64,000 nt of DNA, taken from NCBI RefSeq assembly GCF_002929215.1, contig NZ_PJII01000014.1, positions 56,357-120,356 on the forward strand. The letters run 5' to 3'. The translations under genes and the position numbers were made by a program. Under the pieces are notes generated by a model, which worked only from the letters and a program-made list of their open reading frames with translations, did no database searches and was not told the DNA's origin. The DNA is from Arthrobacter sp. ZGTC412 (GTDB lineage: Bacteria > Actinomycetota > Actinomycetes > Actinomycetales > Micrococcaceae). This document shows positions 41,364 to 50,833 of the stretch, piece after piece (within the stretch, counting starts at the first letter, position 1; each line of letters opens with the position of its first letter).

Positions 41364-42134
41364 CTAGGCTGCTGCGCCGGCGGTGCGCCGGCGGACCACG
41401 TAGGCTCCGCCGGCGAGGGCGACGAGAGCCAGGCCGGAACCGATGGCGAGGGCTCCGGTGCCGGTTTCGGTGGCGATGCCGGTGTCAGCGCCGCCTGCAG
41501 GCATCTGCATCTGTCCGGCCGTCAAGGTTCCGCACAGGGCGGGGGAGGTGGCGGCGAGCGGAAGGGTCGGAGCGAGGTCGCTCTTGGCAGCCTGGCCTGC
41601 AGCGCTGAGGGTGGCGGGGTCAAGGCCGTGAACCACAACCACTGCGGTGCCGGCTGCCAGGGCCGCTTTGGTTTCGGCGTTCAGCTCGAACGTGCGGTCA
41701 ACGGTGTAGGCAGCACCCTGGCCGCCGACCTTGAGATCAAGGCCTGCGGCGGGGCTGGTGTCGCCGCTGGTGGAGAGAGTGGTGACGATGCCGCCGTAGG
41801 ACGGCGCGCCCTCGGTGGTGGAAATAACCTGGTCCCCGTCCTTATCGGCTGAGGGGTCCGGGCAGACGCCCTGGGCTCCGCCGTGGATGTGCTGAACGTG
41901 CGGGTACGGGGCGTCCATGAACGTTGTGGGCATCCCCGAAACGTTCAGGACCACATGGGCCTGGTTGCCGGTGACGTCAACGGTGATGGTGCCCGAGCCG
42001 GCGCTGCCATTGAGCTGGTTCAGCGTGGACTGGTAGTGGTCTGAGCCGTCGTGCGCCAGGGCCGGTGACCCGGAAGCGGCGAGGGCGGCCAAAGCAAGGG
42101 TGGGAACAGCCATAAAGCGGAGTGTCTTGTTCAT
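41364..42134 (-). CDS. CHRD-domain surface protein with C-terminal membrane anchor
   Basis: A 256-residue exported protein. The signal peptide ends at ASGSPALA (about 27). The CHRD-type domain includes HVQHIHGGAQGVCPDP and ends with LCGTLTAGQM. A Gly/Thr-rich stretch leads to a C-terminal hydrophobic segment (about 228-248) and RRRT tail. This has the outline of a sortase substrate, but no LPxTG or LAxTG motif is present, only ADTGIATETGTG. It is first in a minus-strand operon with a class F sortase and a lipoprotein. Confidence 0.85.
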   Translation of the reverse strand: MNKTLRFMAVPTLALAALAASGSPALAHDGSDHYQSTLNQLNGSAGSGTITVDVTGNQAHVVLNVSGMPTTFMDAPYPHVQHIHGGAQGVCPDPSADKDGDQVISTTEGAPSYGGIVTTLSTSGDTSPAAGLDLKVGGQGAAYTVDRTFELNAETKAALAAGTAVVVVHGLDPATLSAAGQAAKSDLAPTLPLAATSPALCGTLTAGQMQMPAGGADTGIATETGTGALAIGSGLALVALAGGAYVVRRRTAGAAA

Positions 42135-42377
42135 CGGAAAGCAGTCTCCTCATACAAGTGACGTTGTCATCCCAGGTGAGGGACGTAGGTACTTCGCTGC
42201 TGCTCCTGTTTCGGATGGGAAGAAAGTGAACTGGATAACAAGCGTCTCGTAATTCTCTTCCCCCAAGTACTGCCTCGCGGCCCACATGTTCGTAACGCCA
42301 GCCCTGTAGGATTGATCGAAGGTGCGCCGGGAAGTCTGGTCGGCATAATTTTGTCGATCCCGAATTGAGGACCTTTT

Positions 42378-43718
42378 ATGACCCAGACGCCCCCACCCAG
42401 TCCCACGCGCTCCACCATCTTCGGCCGGGGCAGCTACGCGGAAGCGCTGCGGATCGGCGAGATCCTGCGCAAGGAGACCGTCGGCGGAGCCTTGCTCGTC
42501 GCCGCCGCGGTCATCGCCCTCGTCTGGGCGAACTCGCCGGCTTCGGACAGCTACTTCGCCCTGCGGGACTTCAAAATCGGCTACGAGCCCTGGCACCTTG
42601 ACCTCAGCCTTGGAGCCTGGGCGGCCGACGGGCTGTTGGCGATCTTCTTCTTCCTGGTGGGACTGGAGCTGAAGCGGGAGTTCGTGGCGGGGGACCTGCG
42701 GCAGCTGAACAAGTCGATCGTCCCCGTGGCTGCTGCCGTGGGCGGTGTGGTTGTCCCGGCAGTCATCTACGCCGTCGTCAACCTCGCCAGCCCGGAGACC
42801 CTCCGCGGCTGGGCCATCCCCACGGCCACCGACATCGCTTTCGCGGTGGCTGTCCTGGCGATCATCGGTTCCCATTTGCCCAGCGCGCTGCGGATTTTCC
42901 TGCTGACCCTGGCCGTGGTGGACGACCTCATCGCCATCAGCATCATCGCGTTCTTCTACACCAGCGATCTCCACATCACGCCGCTGCTCCTGGCCCTCAT
43001 TCCGTTGGCAATCTACGCCTTCCTGGCACAGAAGTACCGGCACTTCTTCGGCCGGAAAGCCCCGGCTGCCTGGGTCATCCTGTTGCCGCTTGGAGTGGCT
43101 ACGTGGGCCTTGGTCCACGCATCGGGAATCCACGCGACGGTGGCCGGAGTGCTGCTGGGCTTCGCCATCCCCGTGATCCGTTCCCAGGCAGGCGGCGGGC
43201 CGGAAGCAGGGCCAGGCCTGGCGGAAATCTTCGAGCACCGCTTCCGCCCCATCTCGGCAGGGATCGCAGTTCCCATCTTCGCCTTCTTCTCGGCCGGTGT
43301 GGCCGTGGGCGGCCTGGAAGGGCTCGGCTCGGCCCTGGCAGATCCGGTGGCCCTGGGCATCATCATGGCGCTGGTGCTCGGGAAACCGATCGGAATCATG
43401 GGCACCACCTGGCTGCTGACCAAGGCCAGCCGGGCGGAGCTGGACAAATCCTTCAAATGGATCGACGTCTTCGGCGTAGCGCTCCTGGCCGGCATCGGGT
43501 TCACGGTTTCCCTGCTGGTGGCCGAGCTCAGTTTCGGGCAGGGCAGCCTCCACGATGACCACGCCAAGGTGGGAATCCTCGCCGCGTCCCTGCTGGCGGC
43601 GCTGCTGGCCACGGCCGTGCTCCGGACCAGGAACCGGCAGTACCGCGAGGCCGAGGAAGCCGAGAAAGTGGATGCGGACCAGGACGGCATCCCGGACGTA
43701 TACCAGGACCGCCTGTAG
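42378..43718 (+). CDS. nhaA: Na+/H+ antiporter NhaA
   Basis: A 446-residue antiporter with about eleven membrane helices. Family motifs: [37 protein letters not shown], the ion-binding Asp pair in [10 protein letters not shown], and [16 protein letters not shown]. The tail is hydrophilic and acidic ([18 protein letters not shown]), slightly calcium-binding-like. It exports sodium in exchange for protons at alkaline pH. The 243-bp region upstream is shared with the divergent CHRD gene and shows no other gene. A hairpin terminator follows. Confidence 0.95.
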   Translation: MTQTPPPSPTRSTIFGRGSYAEALRIGEILRKETVGGALLVAAAVIALVWANSPASDSYFALRDFKIGYEPWHLDLSLGAWAADGLLAIFFFLVGLELKREFVAGDLRQLNKSIVPVAAAVGGVVVPAVIYAVVNLASPETLRGWAIPTATDIAFAVAVLAIIGSHLPSALRIFLLTLAVVDDLIAISIIAFFYTSDLHITPLLLALIPLAIYAFLAQKYRHFFGRKAPAAWVILLPLGVATWALVHASGIHATVAGVLLGFAIPVIRSQAGGGPEAGPGLAEIFEHRFRPISAGIAVPIFAFFSAGVAVGGLEGLGSALADPVALGIIMALVLGKPIGIMGTTWLLTKASRAELDKSFKWIDVFGVALLAGIGFTVSLLVAELSFGQGSLHDDHAKVGILAASLLAALLATAVLRTRNRQYREAEEAEKVDADQDGIPDVYQDRL

Positions 43719-43775
43719 GGCTCCCAACCCGGCGGCCGACGTCGGGATGTCACCGCAGGCGCTTGGCCCACCTAA

Positions 43776-43813
43776 CGCAACAGGCCCCCGGGAAATCCCA
43801 GGAGCCTGTTGCG
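43776..43813. terminator. Hairpin terminator after nhaA
   Basis: CGCAACAGGC and GCCTGTTGCG pair perfectly, with an imperfect inner CCC...GG stem. It lies 58 bases after nhaA and 58 before the opposing GlsB-like gene's end. Confidence 0.75.
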
Positions 43814-43870
43814 CTATGTCCAGTCCGGCTAAGACTGCCCGCCAATACAAGGCGGGCGGTTCAAGGATGC

Positions 43871-44134
43871 CTAGCGGCGCACTGACTTCCGGCGCCCGGC
43901 AACTGCTTCCGCCGTGCCCACCAGGAGCACCGACGCGATGACAGCAATGATGAAGCCCAGGAAGTTCAGTTCAAAAATGTCTCCGGTGCCCAGCAGCGAA
44001 GCCACCACGCCGCCGATAACCGAACCGACAAGGCCCAGCAGCAAGGTGGCGAGCAGGCCCAGGTTCTGCTTGCCCGGCTTGATGAGGCGGGCCAGTGCGC
44101 CGATGATCAGGCCGGCAACAATGAATCCAATCAC
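43871..44134 (-). CDS. GlsB/YeaQ/YmgE family stress membrane protein
   Basis: An 87-residue protein with three hydrophobic helices and the family pattern IGFIVAGLIIGALARLIKPGKQNLG, shown here as AGLIIGALARLIKPG, then LLGLVGSVIGGVVASLLG. It is a transglycosylase-associated-protein-like membrane protein induced by stress. The GTG at 44134 is preferred because AAGGAGCACACC precedes it. An ATG at 44161 would place that site inside the gene. Confidence 0.88.
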   Translation of the reverse strand: MIGFIVAGLIIGALARLIKPGKQNLGLLATLLLGLVGSVIGGVVASLLGTGDIFELNFLGFIIAVIASVLLVGTAEAVAGRRKSVRR

Positions 44135-44243
44135 GGTGTGCTCCTTCGTGGTTGCGGGCATGTGACGCCCGGACTTCCGCGGTGGTTCCGCATCAAACTC
44201 ATTCTATGCAGGCCCGCACCCTCCCCTTAAAAGCCAACCCCGC

Positions 44244-44468
44244 TCAGGCCGTAGCCAGCGGCCGGGCCGGTGCCTCCACATGCCGGATCTCCAATGCCTC
44301 CGGATCCAGCAGTTTCCGCGCGCCGGTCCTCGCGTCCAGAATCCAGAACAGTTCCAGGGCGGGTACCACGTCGGTCACCCGCCCCCGGTGGAACAGCTTG
44401 CCGTTGTGCCACGCCTCGATCTGGTCGCCGATGCGAAGCTGGGCGGTCAGTAGTTTTTGTGCCTCCAT
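44244..44468 (-). CDS. Small protein of unknown function
   Basis: A 74-residue soluble protein: LRIGDQIEAWHNGKLFHRG then VTDVVPALELFWILDARTG. The beta-rich pattern hints at an SH3-like barrel. ATG 44468 has AGGAGG nine bases upstream. It is monocistronic between the GlsB-like gene and the 186-bp gap before the MBL-fold gene, in which nothing else was seen. Confidence 0.65.
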   Translation of the reverse strand: MEAQKLLTAQLRIGDQIEAWHNGKLFHRGRVTDVVPALELFWILDARTGARKLLDPEALEIRHVEAPARPLATA

Positions 44469-44654
44469 GATGCGGTGCCTCCTGCTGTTGTATCCCCGTA
44501 CTCACAGCTTGCCCCGCCGAGGTTGCTGAAATGTTTCAACAGGGTGTTTTTTCTGTGTCAGCAAATGGGGGATCACGACGGCGAGCGACGCGCAGACGCA
44601 CCATCGACGCAGCGCGTCGAAAACGCGGAAGGTGCGGAGTTCACCCCAAGAGGG

Positions 44655-45425
44655 TCAGGAGGCTGCCTCGCGCCGGGCTGCTGCCACCGCCTCCTCGATG
44701 CCGCCCGTCCACGGTTCGCCGTGCCCGGGCAGGACCAGGGAAGCGCCGGTCCGTGCCAGTTGCGTCAGGGTGTCCAGGTTTTGCCGGCTGTCCATGGTGG
44801 CGGCCCCGGCCACGATGCGCGGCCCGGTCCGTCCGGAATACGGGTCCAGCGTCACCAGCGCATCCCCGCTGAACAGCACGTCCCGGTCCCGCAGGTACAG
44901 CCCGCAGTGTCCGGCAGTGTGGCCGGGGGAGAACACCACCTCAGGCTGCCCCGGCACCGGCAGGACGCCAAGTTCAGCGGGGAACAGGGTCAGCTCGTCA
45001 ACGCCCTTCACCCGCAGGGCGCCGGCCTTGGCCATCCGGGACAGGACGGGCAGGCCGCCGGGATGGGCCAGCGCAAAAACGAAGCGGGACTTCTCATGCT
45101 GGTACCGGTAGGGGTGCCGGGCGATGAAGGAGTCGCCGCCATGCACCCAAACCGGGACCTTAAACTCCGTGTGCAGCCGGTGCGCCAGGCCAAGGTGGTC
45201 GAAGTGCGCGTGCGTGAGCACCACCGCCTTGATGTCGCCCACCGCGTACCCCAGCCCCCGGACAGATTCCTCCAGCGTCTTCCACATCGCCGGGAGCCCG
45301 GAGTCCACCAGCGTCAGTCCGTCGGGGCTTTCCACCAGGTAGAAGTTGACGAAGGCCTCGGAGACGCAGTGGACGCCGTCCGCCACGGTAGTAAACGACG
45401 CCCTGCCAGAGGCGGCCTGCGTCAT
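44655..45425 (-). CDS. Metallo-beta-lactamase fold hydrolase
   Basis: A 256-residue MBL-fold enzyme. The metal motif is VLTHAHFDHLGLAH (HxHxDH), with later ligands in FSPGHTAGHCGLY, LFSGDALV and LPGHGEPW. The family includes glyoxalase II, lactonases and sulfur dioxygenases, and the substrate is not predictable. ATG 45425 overlaps the stop of the preceding gene (ATGA), so it is the third gene of an operon with the alcohol dehydrogenase. Confidence 0.88.
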   Translation of the reverse strand: MTQAASGRASFTTVADGVHCVSEAFVNFYLVESPDGLTLVDSGLPAMWKTLEESVRGLGYAVGDIKAVVLTHAHFDHLGLAHRLHTEFKVPVWVHGGDSFIARHPYRYQHEKSRFVFALAHPGGLPVLSRMAKAGALRVKGVDELTLFPAELGVLPVPGQPEVVFSPGHTAGHCGLYLRDRDVLFSGDALVTLDPYSGRTGPRIVAGAATMDSRQNLDTLTQLARTGASLVLPGHGEPWTGGIEEAVAAARREAAS

Positions 45426-46012
45426 TTCCGCCCCGCCGCCCGCCGAAGCGCCCGCACCGCGGCAACACCACCCAGGCCGGCGAGCACCCAGGGGCCGCCC
45501 ACCAAAATCGGATCGATCCACTGGTGGTTGACGTCGGCGCGCTTCCTCCCGAACCGGGAGCTCAGGCCGTGCCGGGAAAACTCGCTGAGCACTCCCGTCT
45601 CCGTGACAGGGTTGTCCGGCCGCAGGGTGGCCAGCGAACTCAGGTGGTGCTCCCACGCATCCACCCGGTCCGCCGCGATGAGCAGCAGCCAGTGCGCGGC
45701 CCGGCCCTCGCTGAACCTGGCGTAGGCGTACTTCCGGATAGCCCCAGAAGCACCTTTGGGAGGGGTCGAAGTGCCAAAAACAGGCGTCACGAAAGCGTGC
45801 TCAATGGACCGCTCCCGGGGCCACTCCTCCTTCTGGCGCTCCGGGAAGTCCCAGTGCGCGCCGGTCTCGATCCCCGGCTGCTCGCGGGGGAATGAGGGCC
45901 GGTCCGCCGGGTCGAGGTCCACGCCCCATCCCGGGATGCGCGCCCGCAGCTCTTCCGCGGACTCCTTCAGGCCAGGCTTGCCGGCGGTGTAAGGCGTTGG
46001 TATCTCAGCCAT
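45422..46012 (-). CDS. Conserved-looking protein of unknown function with C-terminal helix
   Basis: A 196-residue protein: an N-terminal segment EIPTPYTAGKPGLKESAEEL with Pro/Trp-rich continuation, a central domain (IRKYAYARFSEGRAAHWLLL) and a C-terminal hydrophobic helix (about 170-190) followed by RALRRAAGRK, suggesting a membrane tail anchor. No catalytic motif is recognised. It lies 13 bases after the dehydrogenase gene and overlaps the MBL gene by four bases. Confidence 0.75.
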   Translation of the reverse strand: MAEIPTPYTAGKPGLKESAEELRARIPGWGVDLDPADRPSFPREQPGIETGAHWDFPERQKEEWPRERSIEHAFVTPVFGTSTPPKGASGAIRKYAYARFSEGRAAHWLLLIAADRVDAWEHHLSSLATLRPDNPVTETGVLSEFSRHGLSSRFGRKRADVNHQWIDPILVGGPWVLAGLGGVAAVRALRRAAGRK

Positions 46013-46025
46013 GATGCCCTTCCTC

Positions 46026-47174
46026 TCAGGCCGGGGTGGAAACGATAAGGGGTTTGATGCAGTCATCAAGCTTCGCTGAGAACATGTGGTAGCCCTCGGC
46101 AATATGCTCCAGCGGGATCCGGTGGGTAACGATGTCACTGGGTTTCAGGTACCCGCTCCGGATGTGCTCGAACAACCGCGGCCATTGCCGTTTGACCGGG
46201 CACTGGTTCATCCGCAGCGTCAGGCCCTTGTTCACGGCGTCGCCGAATTTCACCGCACTGAAAATCGGGCCGTACGCGCCCACCACGGACACCGTCCCGC
46301 CCTTGCGCACAGCGTCGATGGCCCAGTTAAGCGCCACTGGCGAGCCGCCCTGCAGTTTCAGTTTGGCGGCGGTCACGTGCTGGAGGAAGTTGCCGTCCGC
46401 CTCGGCCCCCACCGCGTCAATCACGACGTCGGCGCCCAGGTAATCAGTCGCTTTCTTCAGGAGCATCACGATGTCGTCGTACTCCACAAAGTTGTACGTT
46501 TCAGCATGCGCGAAGGTCCGGGCCTTCTCCAGCCGGTACTCCAGGTGGTCGATCACGATCACCCGGCCAGCGCCCATCAGCCACGCGGACTTGGCGGCGA
46601 ACAGGCCCACCGGCCCGGCACCGAACACCACCACGGTGTCGCCTTCCACAATGTCGCCCAGCTGGGCGCCGAAGTAGCCCGTGGGAAGCGCGTCGGTGAG
46701 CAGCACTGCGTCCTCTTCGTCCATCCAGTCCGGAATCTTGGCCGGCCCCACGTCCGCGAACGGGACGCGCACGAACTCCGCCTGGCCGCCGTCGTAACCG
46801 CCGCAGGTGTGGGAGTAGCCGTAGATGCCGCCCACCGCCGTCGCGTTCGGGTTTACATTGTGGCAGTTCGAGAACAGGCCGCGGGAGCAGAAGTAGCAGG
46901 AGCCGCAGTAGACGTTGAAGGGGACCATCACGCGGTCGCCCGGTACGAGGTTCTGCACCGAGGAGCCAACCTCGTGCACTACGCCCACAAACTCGTGCCC
47001 GAACGTCATTCCCACCCGGGTGTCCGGCATCATGCCGTGGTAGAGGTGCAGGTCGGAGCCGCAAATAGCCCCGGTGGTGACGCGGATAATCGCGTCATTG
47101 GGGTGCTCGATCTTGGGAATGTCTTTTTCTTCGACCCGGATTTTGTACGGGCCCCGGTAAACCATTGCTCGCAT
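46026..47174 (-). CDS. Zinc-dependent alcohol/formaldehyde dehydrogenase (MDR)
   Basis: A 382-residue medium-chain dehydrogenase. Catalytic zinc region ICGSDLHLYHGMM and FGHEFVGVVHEVG; structural zinc Cys cluster in YCGSCYFCSRGLFSNCHN; NAD fold GAGPVGLFAAKSAWLMGA. The extra length and MVYRGPYKIRVEEKDIP start resemble glutathione-independent formaldehyde dehydrogenases or related threonine/alcohol dehydrogenases. It starts an operon with the 45422 and 44655 genes, suggesting an aldehyde- or thioester-detoxifying unit (inference). It is divergent from the DUF2243 gene. Confidence 0.92.
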   Translation of the reverse strand: MRAMVYRGPYKIRVEEKDIPKIEHPNDAIIRVTTGAICGSDLHLYHGMMPDTRVGMTFGHEFVGVVHEVGSSVQNLVPGDRVMVPFNVYCGSCYFCSRGLFSNCHNVNPNATAVGGIYGYSHTCGGYDGGQAEFVRVPFADVGPAKIPDWMDEEDAVLLTDALPTGYFGAQLGDIVEGDTVVVFGAGPVGLFAAKSAWLMGAGRVIVIDHLEYRLEKARTFAHAETYNFVEYDDIVMLLKKATDYLGADVVIDAVGAEADGNFLQHVTAAKLKLQGGSPVALNWAIDAVRKGGTVSVVGAYGPIFSAVKFGDAVNKGLTLRMNQCPVKRQWPRLFEHIRSGYLKPSDIVTHRIPLEHIAEGYHMFSAKLDDCIKPLIVSTPA

Positions 47175-47395
47175 TTGTGCCGCCTCGGTTGTTGGCTGGC
47201 AGTGCGGTTCCCGTCTCGTGCAGGAACCACCCCCGCTGCTTGAGGCGCACCGCCTGCCCTACGTTTCCACCTCGGGCAGGAGTGGTCAAGGGTCGCCGTG
47301 CCGGCACCGGAAGCGGGGGCGGAGGATGCTTAGAGCGTCCGACGGCGGGTAGGGGACAAGGTGAAAGGTGCACCGATCGAAGGGGGAGCGGAACA

Positions 47396-47920
47396 GTGTC
47401 AAGGGAAACCCCAACCACGCCGGCGAGGGCGGCCGGAGCGCCCGCCAAAGCCCCGGCGTTCCTGTTCGGCATGGGCATTGGCGGCTTCGTGGACGGCATC
47501 GTCCTGCACCAAGTGCTGCAATGGCACCACATGCTCAGCCACACCGACAGCGGCAACATCAAGACGGTGGCGGGCCTGGAGCTGAACACCCTGGCGGACG
47601 GCTTGTTCCACAGCGCTATGTGGGTACTGGTGGTGGCCGCGGCGGTCCTCACCGTCCGCGCCCGGCAGCAGGGGCGGCTGTCCGCCCGCTGGAGCTTCCA
47701 CACCGGCCTGGTCCTGTGCGGCTGGGGTGTCTTCAACATCGTCGAGGGCCTGGTCAACCATCAACTGCTGCAGATCCATCATGTCCGGGACGACCTCGGC
47801 GGGCCCCTGGCCTGGGACCTCGGCTTCCTGGCGGTCAGCGTGGTCCTGGCCGTGGGCGGGTGGCTTCTGTTTCGGGGTAGTCCAACGTCTGGCCAAACGG
47901 GAGCATCTGACGCAGGATAG
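47396..47920 (+). CDS. DUF2243 membrane protein
   Basis: A 174-residue protein with four predicted helices. The DUF2243 hallmarks are FGMGIGGFVDGIVLHQVLQWHH and HSAMWVLVV, with a later FNIVEGLVNHQLLQIHHVR; the conserved His residues suggest metal or haem binding. GTG 47396 follows GGGGAG with a seven-base gap. A longer frame to 47165 overlaps the divergent dehydrogenase and is rejected. It ends 131 bases before the Mn-catalase gene. A palindromic element overlaps its stop codon. Confidence 0.88.
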   Translation: MSRETPTTPARAAGAPAKAPAFLFGMGIGGFVDGIVLHQVLQWHHMLSHTDSGNIKTVAGLELNTLADGLFHSAMWVLVVAAAVLTVRARQQGRLSARWSFHTGLVLCGWGVFNIVEGLVNHQLLQIHHVRDDLGGPLAWDLGFLAVSVVLAVGGWLLFRGSPTSGQTGASDAG

Positions 47921-47935
47921 TAAGCATGCTGATTA
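47916..47935. promoter_or_regulatory. AGTAAGCATGCTgATTA element before the Mn-catalase gene
   Basis: GATAGTAAGCATGCTGATTA lies about 120 bases upstream of the catalase start and matches the elements at 12703, 25369 and 52633. It contains the perfect core AGCATGCT. It is probably the regulatory site of the catalase gene. Confidence 0.5.
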
Positions 47936-48051
47936 ACTCGGCTGCCGCAGCGTATCGGCGTGACAGCATCCCTGGCCTTAGGAGAGCGGTCCAGCAGTAA
48001 AGGACCCGGAGCCTGAACCGGCAACAGCACACACCACGAGGAGAGAATCAC

Positions 48052-49002
48052 ATGTACCTGCATACTGAACTTCTTATCAACGAAATTGCTGCCGATGAGC
48101 CTGATCCGGCAGCAGCGAACGCCTTGCAGGAAGGCCTGGGCGGCCAGTTCGGCGAAATGCGCACCATGATGCAGTACCTGTTCCAGAGCATCAACTTCCG
48201 CGGAGACCTATCCTCCAAGCCCTACAAGGACCTCCTTCAGGGCGTGGGGACTGAAGAAATCAGCCACGTCGAACTCATCGGCACCACCATTGCCCAGCTT
48301 CTTGACGGCTCCCCGCGCTACCAGGGAAAGAAAACCGACCCCGTGGACGAACCCGGCGCGAAGGGTGCCACGCCCCTGAAGATTGCGCTGGACACCAGCA
48401 ACATCCACCACTACCTGGTGGGTGCCCAGGGCGCGCTGCCCGTGGACGCCGCCGGCAACCCGTGGCTCGGGTCCTACGTCTACAACAGCGGAAACCTGGT
48501 CCTGGACCTGCTGTACAACCTGATGCTTGAATCCACTGGCCGCCTGCAGAAGTGCCGCATCTACGAGATGACGGAGAACAAGACGGCCCGCTCCACCATT
48601 GCCTACCTGATCGTCCGCGACCAGGCGCATGAGAACGCCTTTGCCAAGGCGCTGGAAAGCCTCGGAGTGAACTGGGGCAAGGTCCTCCCCATCCCCAAGA
48701 CCAACGCCGAGCAGTTCCCCGAAGTCAAGAAGCTCCTCGACCTGGGGCTGCAAAGCGTCCAATACACCTTCAGCGCGGACAACCTCAGCCAGGCAGGGAA
48801 GCTGTACCGGGGCGCATCGCCGTCGAACGACGGCACTGAACTCAGCACCGAAGTCATGCCCACGGGTGTCCCCAAGACGATGGCCCCGGAGCGCAAGGAA
48901 GAGTTTGCACCGGGACTGGACCCGGAGTTGCTCGCACTCATCCAGGCCACGGCAGAGATTGAACTGAAGGACGCTGACAACCCCAAGGAGACAAAGGGCT
49001 AG
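48052..49002 (+). CDS. Manganese (non-haem) catalase
   Basis: A 316-residue di-manganese catalase that removes hydrogen peroxide. The ligand-bearing helices are visible: LGGQFGEMRTMMQYLFQS, VGTEEISHVELIGTT and IVRDQAHENAFAKALESLG, each with the Glu/His pattern of the ferritin-like fold. The C-terminal part (GKLYRGASPSNDG) matches family length. ATG 48052 follows a GAGGAGAGAATCAC site. It is monocistronic, with a strong terminator and an upstream palindromic element shared with other stress genes. Confidence 0.95.
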   Translation: MYLHTELLINEIAADEPDPAAANALQEGLGGQFGEMRTMMQYLFQSINFRGDLSSKPYKDLLQGVGTEEISHVELIGTTIAQLLDGSPRYQGKKTDPVDEPGAKGATPLKIALDTSNIHHYLVGAQGALPVDAAGNPWLGSYVYNSGNLVLDLLYNLMLESTGRLQKCRIYEMTENKTARSTIAYLIVRDQAHENAFAKALESLGVNWGKVLPIPKTNAEQFPEVKKLLDLGLQSVQYTFSADNLSQAGKLYRGASPSNDGTELSTEVMPTGVPKTMAPERKEEFAPGLDPELLALIQATAEIELKDADNPKETKG

Positions 49003-49018
49003 CCTCAGCCAGCAAGAA

Positions 49019-49068
49019 GAAGCCCCCTGTCGGCCGGTACCCAGAATGACCGGCTGGCAGGGGGCTTC
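49019..49068. terminator. Strong hairpin terminator after the Mn-catalase gene
   Basis: GAAGCCCCCTG and CAGGGGGCTTC arms enclose a second stem, GCCGGT/ACCGGC. It lies between convergent genes 48052 and 49079. Confidence 0.85.
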
Positions 49069-49078
49069 ATTGCGGCTC

Positions 49079-50833
49079 CTACTTGTTGGGGTCCGGATCC
49101 TTGACGTCGCGCGAGCCGATGTCTGCGGCGCCCAAAATATCCGCTACCGGGCCGTGCGTGGGCTCATGCTCCCGCACGCTCAGCTCCGGGTGGTGCAGGT
49201 CCAGGGCCGGGCGCTCCGAACGGATCCGCGGCAGCGAGGTAAAGTTGTGCCGCGGCGGCGGGCAGGACGTGGCCCACTCCAGCGAGGCGCCGAAGCCCCA
49301 GGGGTCGTCCACGGTCACCTTCTTGCCGGTCCGCCACGTGATGAAGACGTTCCAGAAGAACGGGATCACTGAGGCGCCCAACAGGTAGGAGCCGATGGTG
49401 GAGAACTGGTTCATTCCGGTGAACCCGTCCTCAGGCATGTAGTCCGCGTAGCGGCGGGGCATACCCTCAACACCGAGCCAGTGCTGGATCAGGAAGGTTC
49501 CGTGGAAGCCCAGGAACAGCATCCAAAAGTGGATCTTTCCCAGGCGCTCGTTCAGCATGGTCCCGGTGAACTTGGGCCACCAGAAGTAGAACCCGGCGAA
49601 CATGGCGAACACCACGGTGCCGAACACCACGTAGTGGAAGTGTGCCACCACGAAGTAGGTGTCGGAGACGTGGAAGTCCAGCGGCGGAGAGGCCAGGATG
49701 ATGCCGGTGAGGCCGCCGAAGAGGAACGTGATCAGGAAGCCGAGGCTCCACAGCATGGGCGTCTCGAACGTCAGCGAACCGCCCCACAGCGTTCCGATCC
49801 AGTTGAAGAACTTCACGCCCGTCGGAACCGCGATGAGCATCGTCATAAACGCGAAGAACGGCAGCAGGACTGCCCCGGTGACGTACATGTGGTGGGCCCA
49901 CACCGTTACGGACAAGGCAGCAATCGCGATGGTGGCGTAGACCAGGCCCTTGTAACCGAAGATCGGTTTGCGGCTGAACACCGGGAAGATCTCCGAAACG
50001 ATGCCGAAGAACGGCAGCGCGATGATGTACACCTCGGGGTGGCCGAAGAACCAGAACAGGTGCTGCCAGAGGATGGCGCCGCCGTTCGCCGGGTCATAGA
50101 TGTGGGCCCCGAACTTCCTGTCCGCTCCCAGCGCGAACAGCGCAGCGGCCAGCGGCGGGAAGGCCATCAGCACCAGGATGGACGTGACCAGGGCGTTCCA
50201 GGTGAAGATCGGCATCCGCCACATCGTGAGGCCGGGGGCGCGCATGCAGATGATGGTGGTGATGAAGTTGACCGCGCCCAGGATGGTTCCGAAGCCGGAG
50301 AGCGCCAGGCCGAACACCCACAGGTCCCCGCCCAGGCCCGGGGTGAAGGTGGTGTTGGACAGCGGTGTATAGGCGAACCAGCCGAAGGAGGCAGCGCCCT
50401 GCGGGGTGATGAAGCCGGACGTTGCGATCGTGGAGCCGAACAGGAAGAACCAGAAAGCCAGGGCATTCAGCCGCGGGAAGGCGACGTCCGGAGCGCCGAT
50501 CTGCAGCGGCATGATGACGTTCGTGAAACCGGCGAAGAGCGGGGTGGCGAACATCAGGAGCATCACGGTGCCGTGCATGGTGAACAGCTGGTTGTACTGC
50601 TCTTTGGTCTGCAGGATCTGCATGCCGGGTTCGAACAGTTCGGCACGGATGAGCAGCGCCATAATGCCGGCGAGGAGGAAGAACACAAAGGAGGAGATCA
50701 GGTACATGTAACCGATGGTTTTGTGGTCGGTGGAGGTGATCCAGCTGACCACGATGCTGCCCTTGGGGCGCTTGACCACCGAAGGTGCGGCGGTCGCCGA
50801 CGTTACGCCCATGTTCTGGCCGGTGGTGGTCAT
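49079..50833 (-). CDS. ctaD: Cytochrome c oxidase subunit I
   Basis: A 584-residue aa3-type oxidase subunit with twelve membrane helices. Haem and copper ligands are visible: [37 protein letters not shown] and [13 protein letters not shown]. The proton-channel region [17 protein letters not shown] is present. It reduces O2 at the membrane. Its ATG overlaps the CtaC stop by one base. The C-terminal hydrophilic tail (about 535-584) is typical of actinobacterial CtaD. Subunit III and the bc1 complex are not in the window. Confidence 0.96.
   Translation of the reverse strand: MTTTGQNMGVTSATAAPSVVKRPKGSIVVSWITSTDHKTIGYMYLISSFVFFLLAGIMALLIRAELFEPGMQILQTKEQYNQLFTMHGTVMLLMFATPLFAGFTNVIMPLQIGAPDVAFPRLNALAFWFFLFGSTIATSGFITPQGAASFGWFAYTPLSNTTFTPGLGGDLWVFGLALSGFGTILGAVNFITTIICMRAPGLTMWRMPIFTWNALVTSILVLMAFPPLAAALFALGADRKFGAHIYDPANGGAILWQHLFWFFGHPEVYIIALPFFGIVSEIFPVFSRKPIFGYKGLVYATIAIAALSVTVWAHHMYVTGAVLLPFFAFMTMLIAVPTGVKFFNWIGTLWGGSLTFETPMLWSLGFLITFLFGGLTGIILASPPLDFHVSDTYFVVAHFHYVVFGTVVFAMFAGFYFWWPKFTGTMLNERLGKIHFWMLFLGFHGTFLIQHWLGVEGMPRRYADYMPEDGFTGMNQFSTIGSYLLGASVIPFFWNVFITWRTGKKVTVDDPWGFGASLEWATSCPPPRHNFTSLPRIRSERPALDLHHPELSVREHEPTHGPVADILGAADIGSRDVKDPDPNK

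Noticed and set aside
42150-43850. A 566-codon minus-strand frame over nhaA
   Set aside because: It is a mirror of a clear NhaA antiporter, with Gln/Arg/Gly-rich noise and no motif.
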